Shown here one piece after another: positions 10,101 to 23,127 of a stretch of DNA of 64,000 bases. The DNA is from Beta vulgaris subsp. vulgaris (Eukaryota; Streptophyta; Magnoliopsida; Caryophyllales; Amaranthaceae). The notes beneath the pieces are model-generated. The model was not told the origin of the DNA. It searched no databases and saw only the letters and a program-made list of their open reading frames with translations. Position numbers and translations under genes: made by a program. The first letter of the stretch is position 1. Each line of letters starts with the position of its first letter. The stretch lies in assembly GCF_026745355.1 (NCBI RefSeq), contig NC_079205.1:47470027-47534026 (forward strand), read 5' to 3'.

Positions 10101-10464
10101 TTAATAGATTTTTCCAGAACAAGTAAAAGTCCAATAAAGCATATACTTACAACATGCAAACTAACAATTAATTTACTTTCTAACTCATAGTGCTAACTAC
10201 TAATATAAAAATAGCAATGAAATATTCTTTTGTTAATGAGATTGGAACTTGTGTGAAAATGAAGGAGAAATAAGAAAAAGAAAAGCAAAAAAATCCAAAT
10301 GCACGTGCATTTTAACACCGGAAATTTAGGTCATGCGCTAAAATTAACAGTTGATACTCTTTCACAATCTTTTTGGCAATAAATGGTAAAAGTTGAACTT
10401 TAATATTGTTGAAATACCTAAAATATATTATTTGGCGGATCAAATGACCCAACACAGGGTTCTC
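10101..10464. other. Intergenic, no gene seen
   Basis: AT-rich sequence between two retroelement fragments. Nothing in it could be named. Confidence 0.4.
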
Positions 10465-10930
10465 GCCTTGAGATAGAGTACATGGCAGATAGAAATTGCT
10501 AAAGAGATAATATGGTTGAAAGATCTAGTTCCTGATCTTGGTCTACGTCATGATCAGGCTGCTATTGAGTGTTATGATACTTTGGGTGCAATAGGCTTAG
10601 CGAAGGATCAAGTTAATCATGAGATCAGGACTAAACACAAATAGATATGATTTATCATTTCGTAAAAGGTGATAAGAGAATTAATAAGGTGATGAAAGTA
10701 GGTTTTGATAATCCTCTTTATTTGCTCACCAAGCCGGTTTTGCAAATCGATAAGTTCGAACACTGTTTGGACTTGCTAAATATTTCAAGTTGTTGATGGC
10801 CCTTAGGGGCATTTTGAGGCAGGGAAAGGGAGTATTGGTACATTTGAAAAGTTTTATTAAATCCGATACATCTATTACCTATGAGAGAATTCAAGTCATG
10901 GCGGTTTGTTAGAATGCCTTGAATATGTTA
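10465..10930 (+). pseudogene. Copia RNase H tail, same family as element 2
   Basis: Broken frames read IEYMAD, KEIIWLKDLVPDLGLRHDQA, CYDTLGAIGLAKDQVNHE and LLTKPVLQ, closely paralleling RNase H of Copia element 2 (36990-37260). A polypurine-like stretch and TGTTAGAATGCCTTGAAT follow at about 10900, resembling that element's LTR start. RNase H removes RNA from the RNA-DNA hybrid during reverse transcription. This copy is a truncated 3' fragment with no upstream part present. Confidence 0.75.
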
Positions 10931-11374
10931 TCGAGCGCTTCGAACAATCTAACACAAGGCTCTTGTTGCTCGGTCAGCAATTAACGGTCCAAGGGAAAAG
11001 TGCCCTACTAAGGGAAAAGATCTTTTAACTAGATAAATTAATTTTTAGAATATAATGCTTAAAAATATTATTGCTTGGTTATTTATTTGTATAAACCTAG
11101 ACATGAATCGTATTAAGTAGAGACCAACAATGGGTGAATGTGATTCCTATTCATATGTATACCTTCAACACTGAACTTTATCTTTGGTTAGTTCATTAAC
11201 CAATTATGAAGTCATGAAGGAAAATCTATATTGGATAAGTCTCTAAGATGTCCCTATAGTTTCTCAATATCAAATTAGGTTTATGAGTCTTGCTTTAACG
11301 ACTTGTTGGTGACTTCTTTTTCAAAATGTATTTCAAAACTTTAACCCTTTACAATGAGATAGTCAAATTAGCGC
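10931..11374. other. Unassigned sequence, possibly LTR-derived
   Basis: Follows the RNase H tail and may include diverged LTR sequence, but no second LTR copy in the window supports this. No gene seen. Confidence 0.3.
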
Positions 11375-11686
11375 TCATTCAACATAGTTTTCAAAAATAT
11401 GCCTACAATTAGCCAGAAGCTCACCATCGATGATACGGAGAGTGGTTCGGGAGGGCAATGCACAGACTTGAGAGTATATATATGGAGATGAAATTTCCAA
11501 AGCGAATCGCTGACATATTTGTGTTGAGATAATAAAAAAACCGCGAGAACTGCGTATCACCTTAATACTTATGAAATAGTGAAGGTCCCCAAGGTCCTTC
11601 GTGTCATTTTGTTTAGAAAGATGGGAGATGAATGTCGAAATGAGGAGAGGATAATTGCATGCAATAATGATCTCATCTACATAGAG

Positions 11687-13183
11687 CACTAGTAGAAAAT
11701 TATCTTATTACCTTATGCTGCTATTGAATTGTTGCGATTTTACCTATATGAAATAGTAAACCACGTGAGAAGAAAAAATAAAGCATGTATAACAAAATAT
11801 TATTGCGGTTCTTGAGAAAAATCGTAGTAACAATTTAGATTTTCTTTAATATTTTAGTCTATTGCCGCGGTTTGTCTAAAAAACAACAGCAATATGTTGA
11901 ATTTTTATTTCTAGGGTTTCTCTTAAGAGCCCAGACACCGTTTCTTTTTACCAACCTTTATTCTCTCATGCTGCCTTCATTTCTCACTGAAACGCTAATC
12001 TCTCACACATTCACGGTCCCTTATTAAGCCTCCTTCATCCTCTCAAAATTCTCTCACCTCTCCACCTCTCTCCTCCCACTCTTGTTGAAATGGTTGAGCG
12101 ACGCCTTTCACCAAGGCCCATCAAGATTATTCCTCCTACATGTCCGCCGCTGAACCTCTCTCTTGCCTCTCCTCTCGAAATGGTTGACCATGCCGCGCCT
12201 TCCGTTAAAGCCCCATCAAATTCCTCCTCTATGTCCGTCGTTGCACCTTTCTCCTCCCTCTCCTCTCAAAATGGTCGACCACACCACCTTCCCCTAAAGC
12301 CATATCGAATTCCTCCTCCACGTTCTGCTGCAGCAGCTTTCTCCTCTCGACATGGTTGAGCTCGCCTTCTCCCACTACGTGTTCGTACTTAGAACTGAAT
12401 TTTAGATTTCAACATATTAGCTTTAATTTCTCGAAATTCTGAATCATGGACGTTATCTTTTTTCATTTTTAGATCTGAAATTCTGAATTTGCTTCAAGTT
12501 ATTGGAATTGTTACATATTGATGGTTGAAGGATAATGTTGGATCAATCACTTTTGTTGAATTAATGTTATGGGAAGATGATTTTGAGATAAATATGATAT
12601 ACCTTAGATTTTGTAGAATGAAGCGAATTACGAAAATGAAAATTTCTAGTTTCTAGTTTCACTTCTAGATTTCAACGGTGTGTTGATATTATTTGAGAAT
12701 GATTTAACTTGGGCTATTTGCTGATTCGTAAAACAAATGTACTCAAACAAAAAATGGGGCAGTTAATCCAATTGAGATTTGGTATAGTCGATTTTTCTTT
12801 TCAAATTTATTATTTTAAAATTAGTTTAGTGGCTTTGCAAATGCCAAGCCACAATTATGCCAGCAAAAATTGCAATTTATTACTACATATTCGTCTCTCT
12901 TCATAAATTGGATTGCGACAATATATACTAGGTATTGGAGTTAACTTAAATTAGCCAAAATTTCAAAAAACAAAAAGATATATTTTCTGTTTTTCACCTG
13001 TACATGTTGGCTATTGTTGCGGTTTTGGGATGCAACCGCAACAATAGGTTAAATCTATTGCTACGGTTTTTGTAACAACAGTAATAAGTTAAACTATTGT
13101 TGTGCCTTGATTTGCGATGTTGTGAAATCTTCAACAATACGCCACTTAAAAATCGCAACAATATACAATTATTCTAGCTAGTG
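11687..13183. mobile_element. Non-autonomous CACTA element
   Basis: Begins CACTAGTAGAAAATTATC and ends with the inverse ATTCTAGCTAGTG. Subterminal copies of TTGCGGTTTT paired with AAACCGCAACAATA occur near both ends (11735-11900 and 13010-13160), the kind of repeat that CACTA transposition proteins bind. A predicted frame at 12090-12359 is Pro/Ser-rich and unrecognised. The 3-bp flanks (GAG and AAA) do not match, so the duplication has mutated or the borders are slightly off. It interrupts the Copia RT. Confidence 0.8.
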
Positions 13184-13240
13184 AAAAAGATGTAGAATGT
13201 GAGTTGCCCTTTGAAAAAATGAACATATGAAACTATTTGA

Positions 13241-13742
13241 TCGAGAACAAAAGAAGTCATATTGTGAAAAAAAAACTGAAACGATGAAACTAAGCTCGAG
13301 GAGCCTATTTCAAACCATAGAGAGCTTTTTTGAGACGACAAACATGGTTTGGCTATTGGGGATCATAAGCAAAAGCAGGGAGTTGTCAAAATAAACTTCC
13401 TCGAGAACAAAAGAAGTCCTATTGTGAACAACTGAAACGATGAAACTAAGCTCGAGGAGCCTGTTTCAAACCATAGAGAGTTTTTTCTGAGGCGACAAAC
13501 ATGGTTTGGCTATTGGGGATCATAAGCAAAAGCAGGAGGTTATCAAAAACAAACTTTCTCGAGAACAAAAGAAGTGTGATCGAGAACAAAAGAAAAACTA
13601 TTGTGAAAAAAAAACTGAAATGATGAAACTAAGCTCGAGGAGCCTGTTTCAAACCATAGAGAGCTTTTCTGAGACGACAAACATGGTTTAGCTATTGGGG
13701 ATCTTAACCAAAAGCAGGGGATTGTCAAAAACAAACTTCCTA
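13241..13742 (-). repeat. Threefold tandem duplication inside the Copia RT
   Basis: Three consecutive copies, 13241-13400, 13401-13558 and 13559-13742, share TCGAGAACAAAAGAAGT ... GGGGATCATAAGCAAAAGCAG. The third has an extra small internal duplication. Each unit covers the same RT segment on the minus strand, so the array arose after the element had inserted. Units differ at a few positions. Confidence 0.9.
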
Positions 13743-14500
13743 GGTAACAAAATGATGTAAGACTGCATTTTTGACATCAAGTTGATGTACTGACCAACCA
13801 TAAAAGAGACAGCTAAGGTGAGAACAATAAGACAGTGGTAGAGCGAACAACAATGCTAAAGTTTCTGAAAAATCTACCCCATCTTGCTACTTCAACCCTT
13901 GGGCAACCAAGCGAGCCTTACATCGTTCCACATACCCACCATTATTATACTTCGTTTTATAAATCCACTTACAACCAACAGTACTCTTGCCAGCATCAAA
14001 CGACACCAAATCTCAGGTATAGTTTGCAATTAAAGCGTTGAACTCTTTACCATGGCCTGACACCATTTGGGCATTTTTTGAGCTTTGGAAAAACAAATTG
14101 GATTAGGGTTTAAGTCAATTGTAATGAGATTTAGGATAGTCTTAGGTATAAAAAGCCCGATTTAGTTTGCATGATGTGAGTGTTGGGTGATGGAGCTGCA
14201 CACACAACGATGGGGGCGTGGGGGCTAATGGACTGCTGTTAGGTGGCGGAGCACATGAGTTGGAGCTAGCCAACACAATAGGGGTTGACATACTAGGGTA
14301 AGGTTTGTTGGAGGGTGCACTCGGCGAAGCTGTGTGCTAGGAGGTTGTAACACTTGGCAACTTGCTAGGGGCTCGGTAGAGGCACTGGTAGACGACACGC
14401 AAGGGGGGAGGCGGTGTGTGAAATGTGTTCTCAACAGAGGTAAGCAAATGGACATGTATAGCAGGGAACACACTAGGAGATGACGTCATATTCCTAAGAG

Positions 14501-15762
14501 ACCAATCAAGGATGAATACACTAGGATCGGCATCATGAAAGGACGTGGAGAAATATAGTTTAGAGGATAGTGGAATCCTAAATGTAGATATTTGTAATTA
14601 CATTTTCAATATATATATATATATATATATATGAGTGCCAAAGCTCCCTTTGAGGGTGAGTCGTTATATTTCAACATAATACATGTCATTTACATATTTA
14701 CCTTTAGGGTTCCACTATTTAAAACATCCATTCGAATATAATTTGCCAAATCTTATATGTGATCGTCTTATCACAATATTTGGATATAATCAACAGGTAG
14801 TCAAGTCACTTGTTAATACTGTTGAGGGGTAAACTTGACATTGTTCTAATGGCAATTTCTCTAATATCATGTTATGATGTTTCATACTTTCATGCATAAG
14901 TTGGCAAAGCTCGGTTCCATTCAAGATCAGCTGTTCTATTTTATTTATGCAAATTTTGTCAATATGTATATGTAAACTGCTTTATCTGGTTTTTAGGCCA
15001 TTCAACTAATTATTAATGCAGATGAAGTTGGACAACTGCTGAAAATTAGACAACATCTCAGAGCTGTGTCTATTCCCTAAAATGATAAAGACTGGTGAGG
15101 GATTCCAGTGGACTGATATGAAGAACCAAGCTAATGGCTAGAATGCATAATTTGATGTGTCAAACCATGCCAACCATATATATCCTTCATGTTTAAAGTA
15201 GTTAGGTGAAGGTTTGAATAGAATTTTATAACGACACACATCTATGGATGTATTTCACAATACAAGACAGCAAATTCATTTTAGAGGACGAACAACAAAT
15301 ATAACGGTGAACGGTGAACCCCACTATTCCTCAATTGTCGTCGTGAATTTAAAGGCCTCATGAGTCGTACAACCTAACCTAGCTAATGACATTATCCCAT
15401 TTTTCTCCAAGAATCAATGACTCAAGACCACTAAATTATTATAATAGCAAAAAATAGGGGTTTTCATATATTTTATTGAGAGGCAAGTATTGTTAAGGTG
15501 GAGTATGTAACTTATTACTATTACTCCTTTGTATTTTTTTTCTTCCGAAATGTACTTCTTTGATCTTAAATATAACGACTGGATAATAATAAAGTATTCA
15601 ATAAGAATCTACATGACTATATTTTCTCTTATATATTGAGAACAATTTAGAATATTCTTTATAATTCTCCATACATGTACCATGTTGATTTTTACATATA
15701 CTAATGAACCACATTAATTAACAATATTTTTAATGATTCATTAGCTCAAATTAATTCATATT
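14501..15762. other. Intergenic with a (TA)n tract
   Basis: Contains a (TA)n microsatellite at about 14609-14632. No coding region, RNA gene or mobile-element boundary was recognised in the rest. Confidence 0.5.
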
Positions 15763-18700
15763 GGAAAAATTGATAGGAACATTCTCAACTATTGACATTC
15801 CACCATTCTCATTCTCAACTAAAAATTATTCATAAGTGGTCCCAACTATGCATCATTTTTGTCAAAATTGGTCCCATCAAATTGATTACCTGTTGAACAG
15901 GTTCAATTTTTTTTAAAAATATCTTAAGTCAGTTTCCTTCTTTTTTCTCTCTCCTATCTCCTTCCCTCCCACCCCCCCTCCTTCCCTATCCACCCTCGAA
16001 ATCACATACCCCATCCCCTGCTACCCCTCCCCATTCCACTTCCCTCCCTAGCCACCACCGAAATCCAATCCCCCTCGCCAACCACCCTAGAAATCACATT
16101 ACCCCTCTGTAATCCCCCATAATTTTAAAAGATTTTATAAATATATTTTAGTATTTATATATTTCTATTTAAACAACTTAGTTTTAAAATGATTTGACGC
16201 TTTTAAAAGGTTGACTATTTTAAGAAGTCAAATGAAATTATTTTAAGGATTGAAGAAAGTTAAATATATTTTAATTAAGCATGCTTTGATACTAAGTTTT
16301 AAATACTAATTTATAATGGACTTGAGGAACCCAAAATCCTAAATGGATAAGGAAAAGGGAGTCATGTTGATGATACAAGTTCTAATTTGTTTATCCTATT
16401 CATCATCAATTTTAATTGAACCCAATCTCCTTTTTCTAAGCCCAAAAGGAAGTCTCCTTATAAATATCCTAATACCCAATTATTTTACCTCACACAAGAA
16501 TTATTTTCTCTCTCCTCACCTTCAACTCTCACGGCACTCTCTCTCCTCTCTCTGGGCTTTCTCTCTCTTTTCTCTCTTTCAAGTTCTTTCTTTCTTCTTC
16601 TTCAAATAACGGTTCTTCCTCAACAAGAAACGTCACAAAACTCTCCATAACCACCAAAATTCGTGCACTGTGCTGCTGCCATGAGTCTCTATTTCCGGCG
16701 TGTTCTTGTTTCTTCTTGGTGTTGGTTAATTTCTTTTCTTCGTCCTCAAGATTCCATTAAAGACTATGTTTTTATGCTTTCTTTTAATATTGATCATGAT
16801 TATTGGTTTTAAGTTACTGTTTTAATAAATAATCTTGATTCATATATATTATATATTATAAGAATAAAATTCAGATTTGTTTATTATGGTTAGATTGAAG
16901 TTTTAATCATTAAAGCATGGATTTTTAAGGTTTTAATTACTAGAAAACCATAGTAGCATGTTATATACTATGAGGTTGAATTAGTTTATGATTTTAATCA
17001 TGTTTACATATTTTTAAGAGGGTTTTATGATTTTTAAAGTTGCTGGAATTTCAAAAAGAATGTTATCAATGGAGTTTTAAGAGTTTTGATTTCTAGTATG
17101 ATAGTACTATGCTAGGAATTAAAAGTAATGGAGTTTTGATAGTAAAATCAACTTTTGAAGATGTTAAAGGGGATTTTAAATATTTTAGAGTTGCTGTATT
17201 TTTATTTAAGAGTATTGATTTTAGTTTATATTGATTTCTAGGCGGAGAATACTCTGTAGGAGACTTTTAAAGAATTAAAAGTGGCTTGCCGACTAGTTTA
17301 CACAAGGTACATACATACCTGTGTGCTATGTGATTAGTATCTTGATTTAAGGAGAAAGAATTTTAGTATCATGTATAGGAACTTATTAAGTTCTTATGTG
17401 ATTTCTAGCATGATTGGTTGTTACACGTTTTATGCCTGTGTGCAAGCATGTGATTTTGAGATTTATTATGAGTAAAGATTTTCATGTTTGTATGGAATAA
17501 TTGATGCAAGCATGTGGAAGGGAATTTTATTTATTAATTTACATGAGGAATTAATATTTGTTATAGAGATTGAATCATGTTATTCGTATATTCCCTTATT
17601 TATTATTTTCACTACTTTATGAGAATTGTGAGCCTTATTTGGTAAGTTGATAAATTATGCCTTTGTAAAGGTAAGTTGGATTGTTGGCTAGGTTCAACAA
17701 ATAAGATGGATTGAGATTAAAGGAAAATAATCTTGGGATGTAAGTTGTGGTCACTTATTATATCCTAAGATAAAAGAAGTTCAGTTGTGACTATTTGGTT
17801 GTTCTGTTGTGTTGCTTGTATGTGTGTCATAACAAGTGATAATTGGTAACTAACGTAAAGTGTAACGAGAATAGTTGTATACTTTAGACTTGTGTACGTC
17901 TAGAGTTGGACATTGGGAGTTGGAGTACATGGTATTAGCCCATGACTTTTTCTAGGAGATGGATTGATCACCATCCCTCTTTTATTTCAAAGGTTCCTCG
18001 ATATCGTAGGTCATTCTGAAATACGGAGTCGCGCCCGTATTTCGTCTTCTTAATGAAGGCATTGGTGGTAGGACAACTCGGGTCCAATAATTATTCCATT
18101 TGAATAATAAAAAGATGTTGAGAGTTAGTTCAATAAAAGTTGTCTGCAGAATGTTATATGATTATATTATTATTTATCCCTGCATGTTATTTATTAGTAT
18201 CATGTTAGGAATGCTTATGTTTTAGTATGTAGTACTCAGCTTTGCTGATTACGTGCTTTGTTTCTGTGTGTGATTATGGCTTTGCCTTATCGATCCTGTG
18301 ATGACCCATTTTGGTGAGCAGATTCAGTATAGTATTGACATTACAGGTTCGCAGATGTGCATCATTGGGAATCTAGAATGGAGAGAATGTGTAACTAGTT
18401 TATTTTATTTTTCTGCATTTTTAGGTTTATACATTATGAAGTTGGTTTGAATACTCATTTAGATTGTTGATTTTTAAATACTTGTTTATTTATTTATAAT
18501 AAAAGGTTAAAGTTTAGTTATATGTTTTCCGCTGCAAAATTCTGAATAAGCCGATACGTTATCACACGGGCGATAATACTTGGGTGATTCTATACTTTTA
18601 TATTATAAAGGTATTATTTCTAAAAAGGGAGAATTATCGGGGTGTTACACCCTCCCTTGATAGGCTGCCACCATTCCCCATCCCCCGAAATCCGATCCCC

Positions 18701-19479
18701 CCTCCTCGGCCACCCCCGAAATCCCATCCCCGGCCACCCCCGAAATCCCATCCCCCTCCCTGCCGCACCTCCCCCTCCCCAGACACACTGAAATGCCATC
18801 TCCTTTCTCTTGCCACCCCATCGCCAGCCACCCATAGAATCCCCTCCCCCCCTACTCCCTCCCAGCACCTCGATCCCTCCCCTTACCTTGTCACCCACAA
18901 AAATTCTTCCCCCTCAAAACTACTCTGATGCTCATTGTTTGAATTGAATTATAAACCACATCATCATTCCAAATTACTAGAATTCGCCAAAATAAACAAA
19001 GAAAGATGGAAGATATCGAGATAAGGCCACGAGATTGAGAGATCGAGGGAAGAAATTCGAAAAATTGTGTACAAAGAGAGATTGCAAAGTAGAGAAAATT
19101 GGGGGCAACAACATTGGATGGGGATTCAGGGTGGGTCGGGTGGCAGGGGTGATGAGGGGATGGGAGTAAGGAGTAAGGATAGAGAAAGAGGAGGAAGAGA
19201 GGAAGGAAACCTAAAACCAGTAAGGAGGAAGGGTACATGAGAAAGAAGGACATGGTGGAGGGAGGAGTGAGAAAGAGCTGGAGGAGAAAGAAGAAAAAAG
19301 GTTATGGCAAAAAAAAGAAAAGAAAAAAAAACTCGTTTTACCTATTGGAGCAGGTTAATGAACTGTTGGACCAATTTCGACAAAAATGATCCATAGTTTG
19401 GACCGCTTATACATAATCCTAAGTTCAGACTGAAAATGACAGAATGTCCATAGTTAGTACTGTTCCTATCAACTTTTTC
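15763..19479. mobile_element. MULE-like element, expanded by a nested solo LTR
   Basis: The arms at 15763-15920 (GGAAAAATTGATAGGAACAT, then CTCAACTAAAAATTATTC and CAACTATGCATCATTTTTGTC) and 19320-19479 are inverted copies of one another and match the arms of the Pack-MULE at 3535-4645. Without the 2.5-kb LTR at 16108-18649 the element would be about 1.2 kb, similar to its relatives. No matching 9-bp TSD was found. The C-rich interior (15955-16105 and 18660-18900) and a G-rich, purine-rich right half hold no recognised gene. Confidence 0.8.
16108..18649 (+). mobile_element. Solo LTR, probably Ty3/Gypsy chromovirus (Tekay-like)
   Basis: A 2542-bp unit begins TGTAATCCCCCATAAT and ends ATTATCGGGGTGTTACA, mutually inverted termini of an LTR. 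It is bounded by a perfect 5-bp duplication CCCTC (16103-16107 and 18650-18654). No internal retroelement sequence is present, so the two LTRs of a former element recombined. A TATA-like TTATAAATA at 16459-16467, followed by a pyrimidine-rich leader, marks the likely promoter. LTR length and TGTAAYMCCCC termini suggest the Tekay/Del lineage (inference). The small frame at 16343-16609 lies inside and is not credible as a gene. Confidence 0.88.
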
Positions 19480-19680
19480 TTGAAATTTTAAAGAGGTAGA
19501 AGAATATATGTTAAGAGAAAAACCCTCATAAGTTAGAGTTCATAGTAGTTGTCTTACACTATTGAAAGATCATGAAAAATAACTGATATAGAAGAGGATT
19601 ACCATACATATTTCCAATCGGTTTTAAGATCAAATTTCATAGTTGAAATTAATTTTGTATTGCCAACAAGGCAACATATA

Positions 19681-20095
19681 AGACCCTATTTTTGTGGACT
19701 TGTTTTCAGTTCAGTTCAGCTTAGTGCAACTCAACTCAGTTCAGTTCAGTTTAGTTTAGTTCAATGTTATTATTATTAATATTATCATTATTATTATTAT
19801 GATATTATTATTATTATTATATTAATTAGTAATAACATTAATTAGTATAATTATTACAATTATTATAATTACTATTATTAATATTAATATTAATATTAAT
19901 TATTATTATCCATTATTATTATTTTATTATTAATTAATAATAATTATCATTATAATAATTTGTAATAATAATATGTCAATTAATTATTATTATAATTATT
20001 TTTAATATTAATTAATATTATTATTAATTATTGTATTGTTATTATTATCACTATTGTCAATTATTTTTATTATCAATTCTTAACATTATTACTGC

Positions 20096-20141
<46 letters not shown>

Positions 20142-20390
20142 AGTAGTAGTAGTAGTATCATTATAATATTTTTAATTGATAATCATTATCAATATTAATA
20201 CTAATTATTATTAATTATTATTAATATTTATTATTGTTATTAATATTATTATTGTTATTATAAATTATAATAATTATAATAATAGTTATTATTATATTAA
20301 TATTTCAGTTCTTTTTTGTCCAGTTTAGTTCAATTCAGTTTGTTTCAGTTCAGTTCAATTCAGATTCTCGCTATACAAAAGAACGGGGCC
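19681..20390. mobile_element. Tourist-like element expanded by ATT microsatellites
   Basis: The edges carry CAGTTCAGTTCAG arrays and ends reading AGACCCTATTTTTGTG and, inverted, AGGCCCCGTTCTTTTGT, similar to the Tourist-like elements at 38071 and 39247. Between them lie about 500 bp of ATT/TAA simple repeats (densest at 20096-20138). The ends are diverged and the 3-bp TSD is unclear, so exact borders are approximate. Confidence 0.6.
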
Positions 20391-20574
20391 TTAATATTCA
20401 TTTACATAGCTTGTAGCTAGCAACAATATGATGTAATATTTTTATTTCCTTTGTTTCGCGCCCATTTAAGTGTTCATAATTTTCTTTTATGTATCTCTCC
20501 ACACATTAAAAAAAACATACCTAAAAGTCCCACCATGACTAACATAAGGAAAAGACAAAAAGTTCAAAGTAATA

Positions 20575-20892
20575 CTCCCTCCGTTTCTTAAAGATCTTCC
20601 CACTTACTGCTCCTACAGATACCAAGAAAAATCAAGTTGTGTGGGGTATGGTGTGAGTAAAGTAGGAGAGGGAAAGGGGTTAAGATAAATAAACAAATAA
20701 AAAGGGGTTAAAGTAGGAGAGAGAAAGGGAGTAAAATTGAATTAATAATGTAATGGTGGACCATATGATAGTGACATGAGAGGGTAAATAGGGAAATTTG
20801 TTTTGCCAAATAAGGATTAAAGCAAAAGTGAGAAGATCTTTTAGAAACACCCTTAAACGGAAAGAGGGAAGATCTTTAAGAAACGGAGGGAG
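20575..20892. mobile_element. Stowaway-like MITE, family B
   Basis: CTCCCTCCGTTTCTTAAAGATCTTCC is inverted at the right end, with TA on both sides (20573-20574, 20893-20894). At 318 bp it matches the element at 41661-41968 internally as well. Non-coding. Confidence 0.88.
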
Positions 20893-20894
20893 TA

Positions 20895-22458
20895 CATAAT
20901 AATCTACTTTTTGTTCATTATCCTTATCATATCTATTTTTTCATCCTATCTTCTCAATTACTTAGTTACATATTCTATTTTGAGATGTTACAAATTCCTT
21001 GTTACATAGTTTTTTTTGGGTAAGTTTATTCCTTATTACTCAAATATTTTTTGAAATGGGAATATATGTGTGCTAAGAGTTTGTTTAATATTTTTTTTGA
21101 AGTAGAAGAAGACTTGTTAGTCTTTATTTTTTGGAATGAGAGAGCGGACCAAATTATAATAAATAATTTTTCTTAAAAAGTAAAACACTTCTCTCAAAAA
21201 CCTCTTAAATAATAAAAAGAAATGTTTCACTTATCCCAAAACGGAAGAAGTATATCACTTATCCTAAATTTTTGGCCCATTTTCTATATAGGATGTCCTA
21301 GAGATCATCAATTTTATTTTGCGTGGCATCTTGCGTCCGAACCCATTCTCCTTTAATTTCAATAAGTATGAAAAAAAAGTTGGTAATGCCACAAGGAGAA
21401 AAAGTTGGGACATAAGATGGGATATAAAATGGGATAGAAAATCTCTACTTTTTCAATATACTTGTCTCATTACTTGAAAATTGGTTGAGGATTTAAATAA
21501 TAGTGAGATCTACTAAAAGTGAAATTGTTCTAGATGAAAAATGGAAGTATTCAAGGTAATTTGAGAATAAAAATTTTCCTTAATTATTTACTCTAAGAGA
21601 TAGTTAAAATGATGTATATATACAAATAGTGTCAAAAATCAAAATAAATCATCTAAAAAAAAGCTCAAGTATATGATATTGTTTGCTAGTAGCGAAATGT
21701 GTAGCAAAGTTTGTCTTGTTTTTTTAATTATTTGTGCTCATGAGAATATGAGAGTCTCTTTCATCTAACACACGCACGTTTGTCCCTGTCAATAAAGAAG
21801 CTATAGCTAGTAATGTGGTGCTGTGGTGCATAGTCGTTAGGGGATAGTTACAATCTAGTTATTAATAGAGTTACTAACTACATATTGTGACGAACTATCT
21901 GGTCTACATAGGACATGCACTTAGACTGTAGTTGAGACACTTAGCTCCTACATTACGTAGTATATGGAAGTTGTATTAGTAATTAAAGGAAAACTCGGCA
22001 GAAATGATAACAACAACAATAATAAACATAGCTTTTGATAATAATAACAATAATAAACATAATTTATCATAAACATTTTTTATAAACAGTTTTTATGAGA
22101 AATAACCTTTTAAAAAAGTTTTGTTAAGATAAATTTTTTGAATCTAAATTACTTTGTCAAAGGAAATTTGATGTGATTTCAGCGTTGACCAATATTCTCG
22201 ACGTTGACTCAGATTAAAAAATTTGCCAGATACAACCTTTTATAATGACTTTTTTGTCAAAAACCATCATTCATATTTCTTTTTTCAAGTTAAAACCTCG
22301 AATTATATTTTTTTTGCGAGATGAAACCCTCCCTAATTTTCCAGTATTTACTAAGCCATTTTCAACGTTAACCAACGCGCTTGTAAATTACGTAACCTGT
22401 TTTTTTTTCTATCTCCACCCGATTTTTTTTCTCATTTTACTCCACAATATAACTCATA
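20895..22458. other. Intergenic, no gene seen
   Basis: AT-rich. A frame at 22245-22574 translates to a Phe/Lys-rich low-complexity string and is not credible. Sequence around 22210-22380 resembles dispersed repeat DNA but no terminal repeats could be paired. Confidence 0.45.
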
Positions 22459-22480
22459 AAAAAAAAAAAAAAAAAAAAAC
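22459..22480 (+). repeat. Poly(A) run of about 22 bases
   Basis: An uninterrupted A run. It could be a retroposed 3' tail or simple slippage; no adjacent LINE or SINE body was recognised. Confidence 0.6.
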
Positions 22481-23127
22481 TTTACAAACCCCTTCCATTC
22501 CTTCCTTTTGTTCTCCTCCTCACAAACCCTTCAAAACCTTCCGTTTTAGTTTCTACTGCCATCATTTTTTTTAAAAAAGGCTTAAGTGTCATTATATTCG
22601 GTCAATGTCGAAATTAATTTGGTCAGCGTCAGAAAATTAGGTAAGGTTTATGTCACAAAAAAGTAGTTTATTAATATGCAACCAATGCATAAACGGTTGT
22701 TTACGACAAGAAAAGATTGTAAAAAGTTGCTTGTCGCAAATTTATCGGGTCATTAACTGATTCAATATCGAATAAAAAACTGGTCAACGGTAAAATGACA
22801 TCATCAGGTTTCTTCTTTAAAGTATTTTAGATTTAAGATTTCTCTTAACAAAAAAAAAAAAATCAAAATGTTGTTTTTAACAAAAAGTTGCTTATATAAA
22901 AGTTTGTTTCCGAGAAATTTTCCTAATAATAATAATGACAATGATAAGTATTTTTTTAATTCTTACAAATTTACTGTTAGACCTTATATATATTAGTTAA
23001 TATAGACTTAATTATTGAAATTGATTTGAACTTGTTTTCCATTAAAATCTTATTAGTTTTCTTAATCCCGTGTAATACATGGGTTAAGAAATTAGCGGTA
23101 AGAACGTTAATGCTTTTTTTTCTTTTT

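Larger units (their letters stand above)
11375..14500 (-). pseudogene. Copia polymerase remnant, minus strand, interrupted by a CACTA element
   Basis: Read on the minus strand from about 14500: a Ser/Pro-rich integrase-RT linker (14225-14473), then RT with broken frames (GCKWIYK-like and ERCKARLVAQG-like text at 13900-14010), a LKKALYGLKQAPR-like segment at about 13440-13740, and LYVDEIIIA with KDLGDLHYFISI at 11560-11690. The YVDD catalytic motif is YVDE here. A CACTA element sits just before YVDE; joining the sequence on either side keeps the frame. Stops and frameshifts are common, and no LTR was recognised. Confidence 0.8.

Noticed and set aside
18584..19253. Pro-rich and Phe/Leu-rich frames, plus and minus
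   Set aside because: Low-complexity products of the C-rich and purine-rich halves of a MULE-like element.
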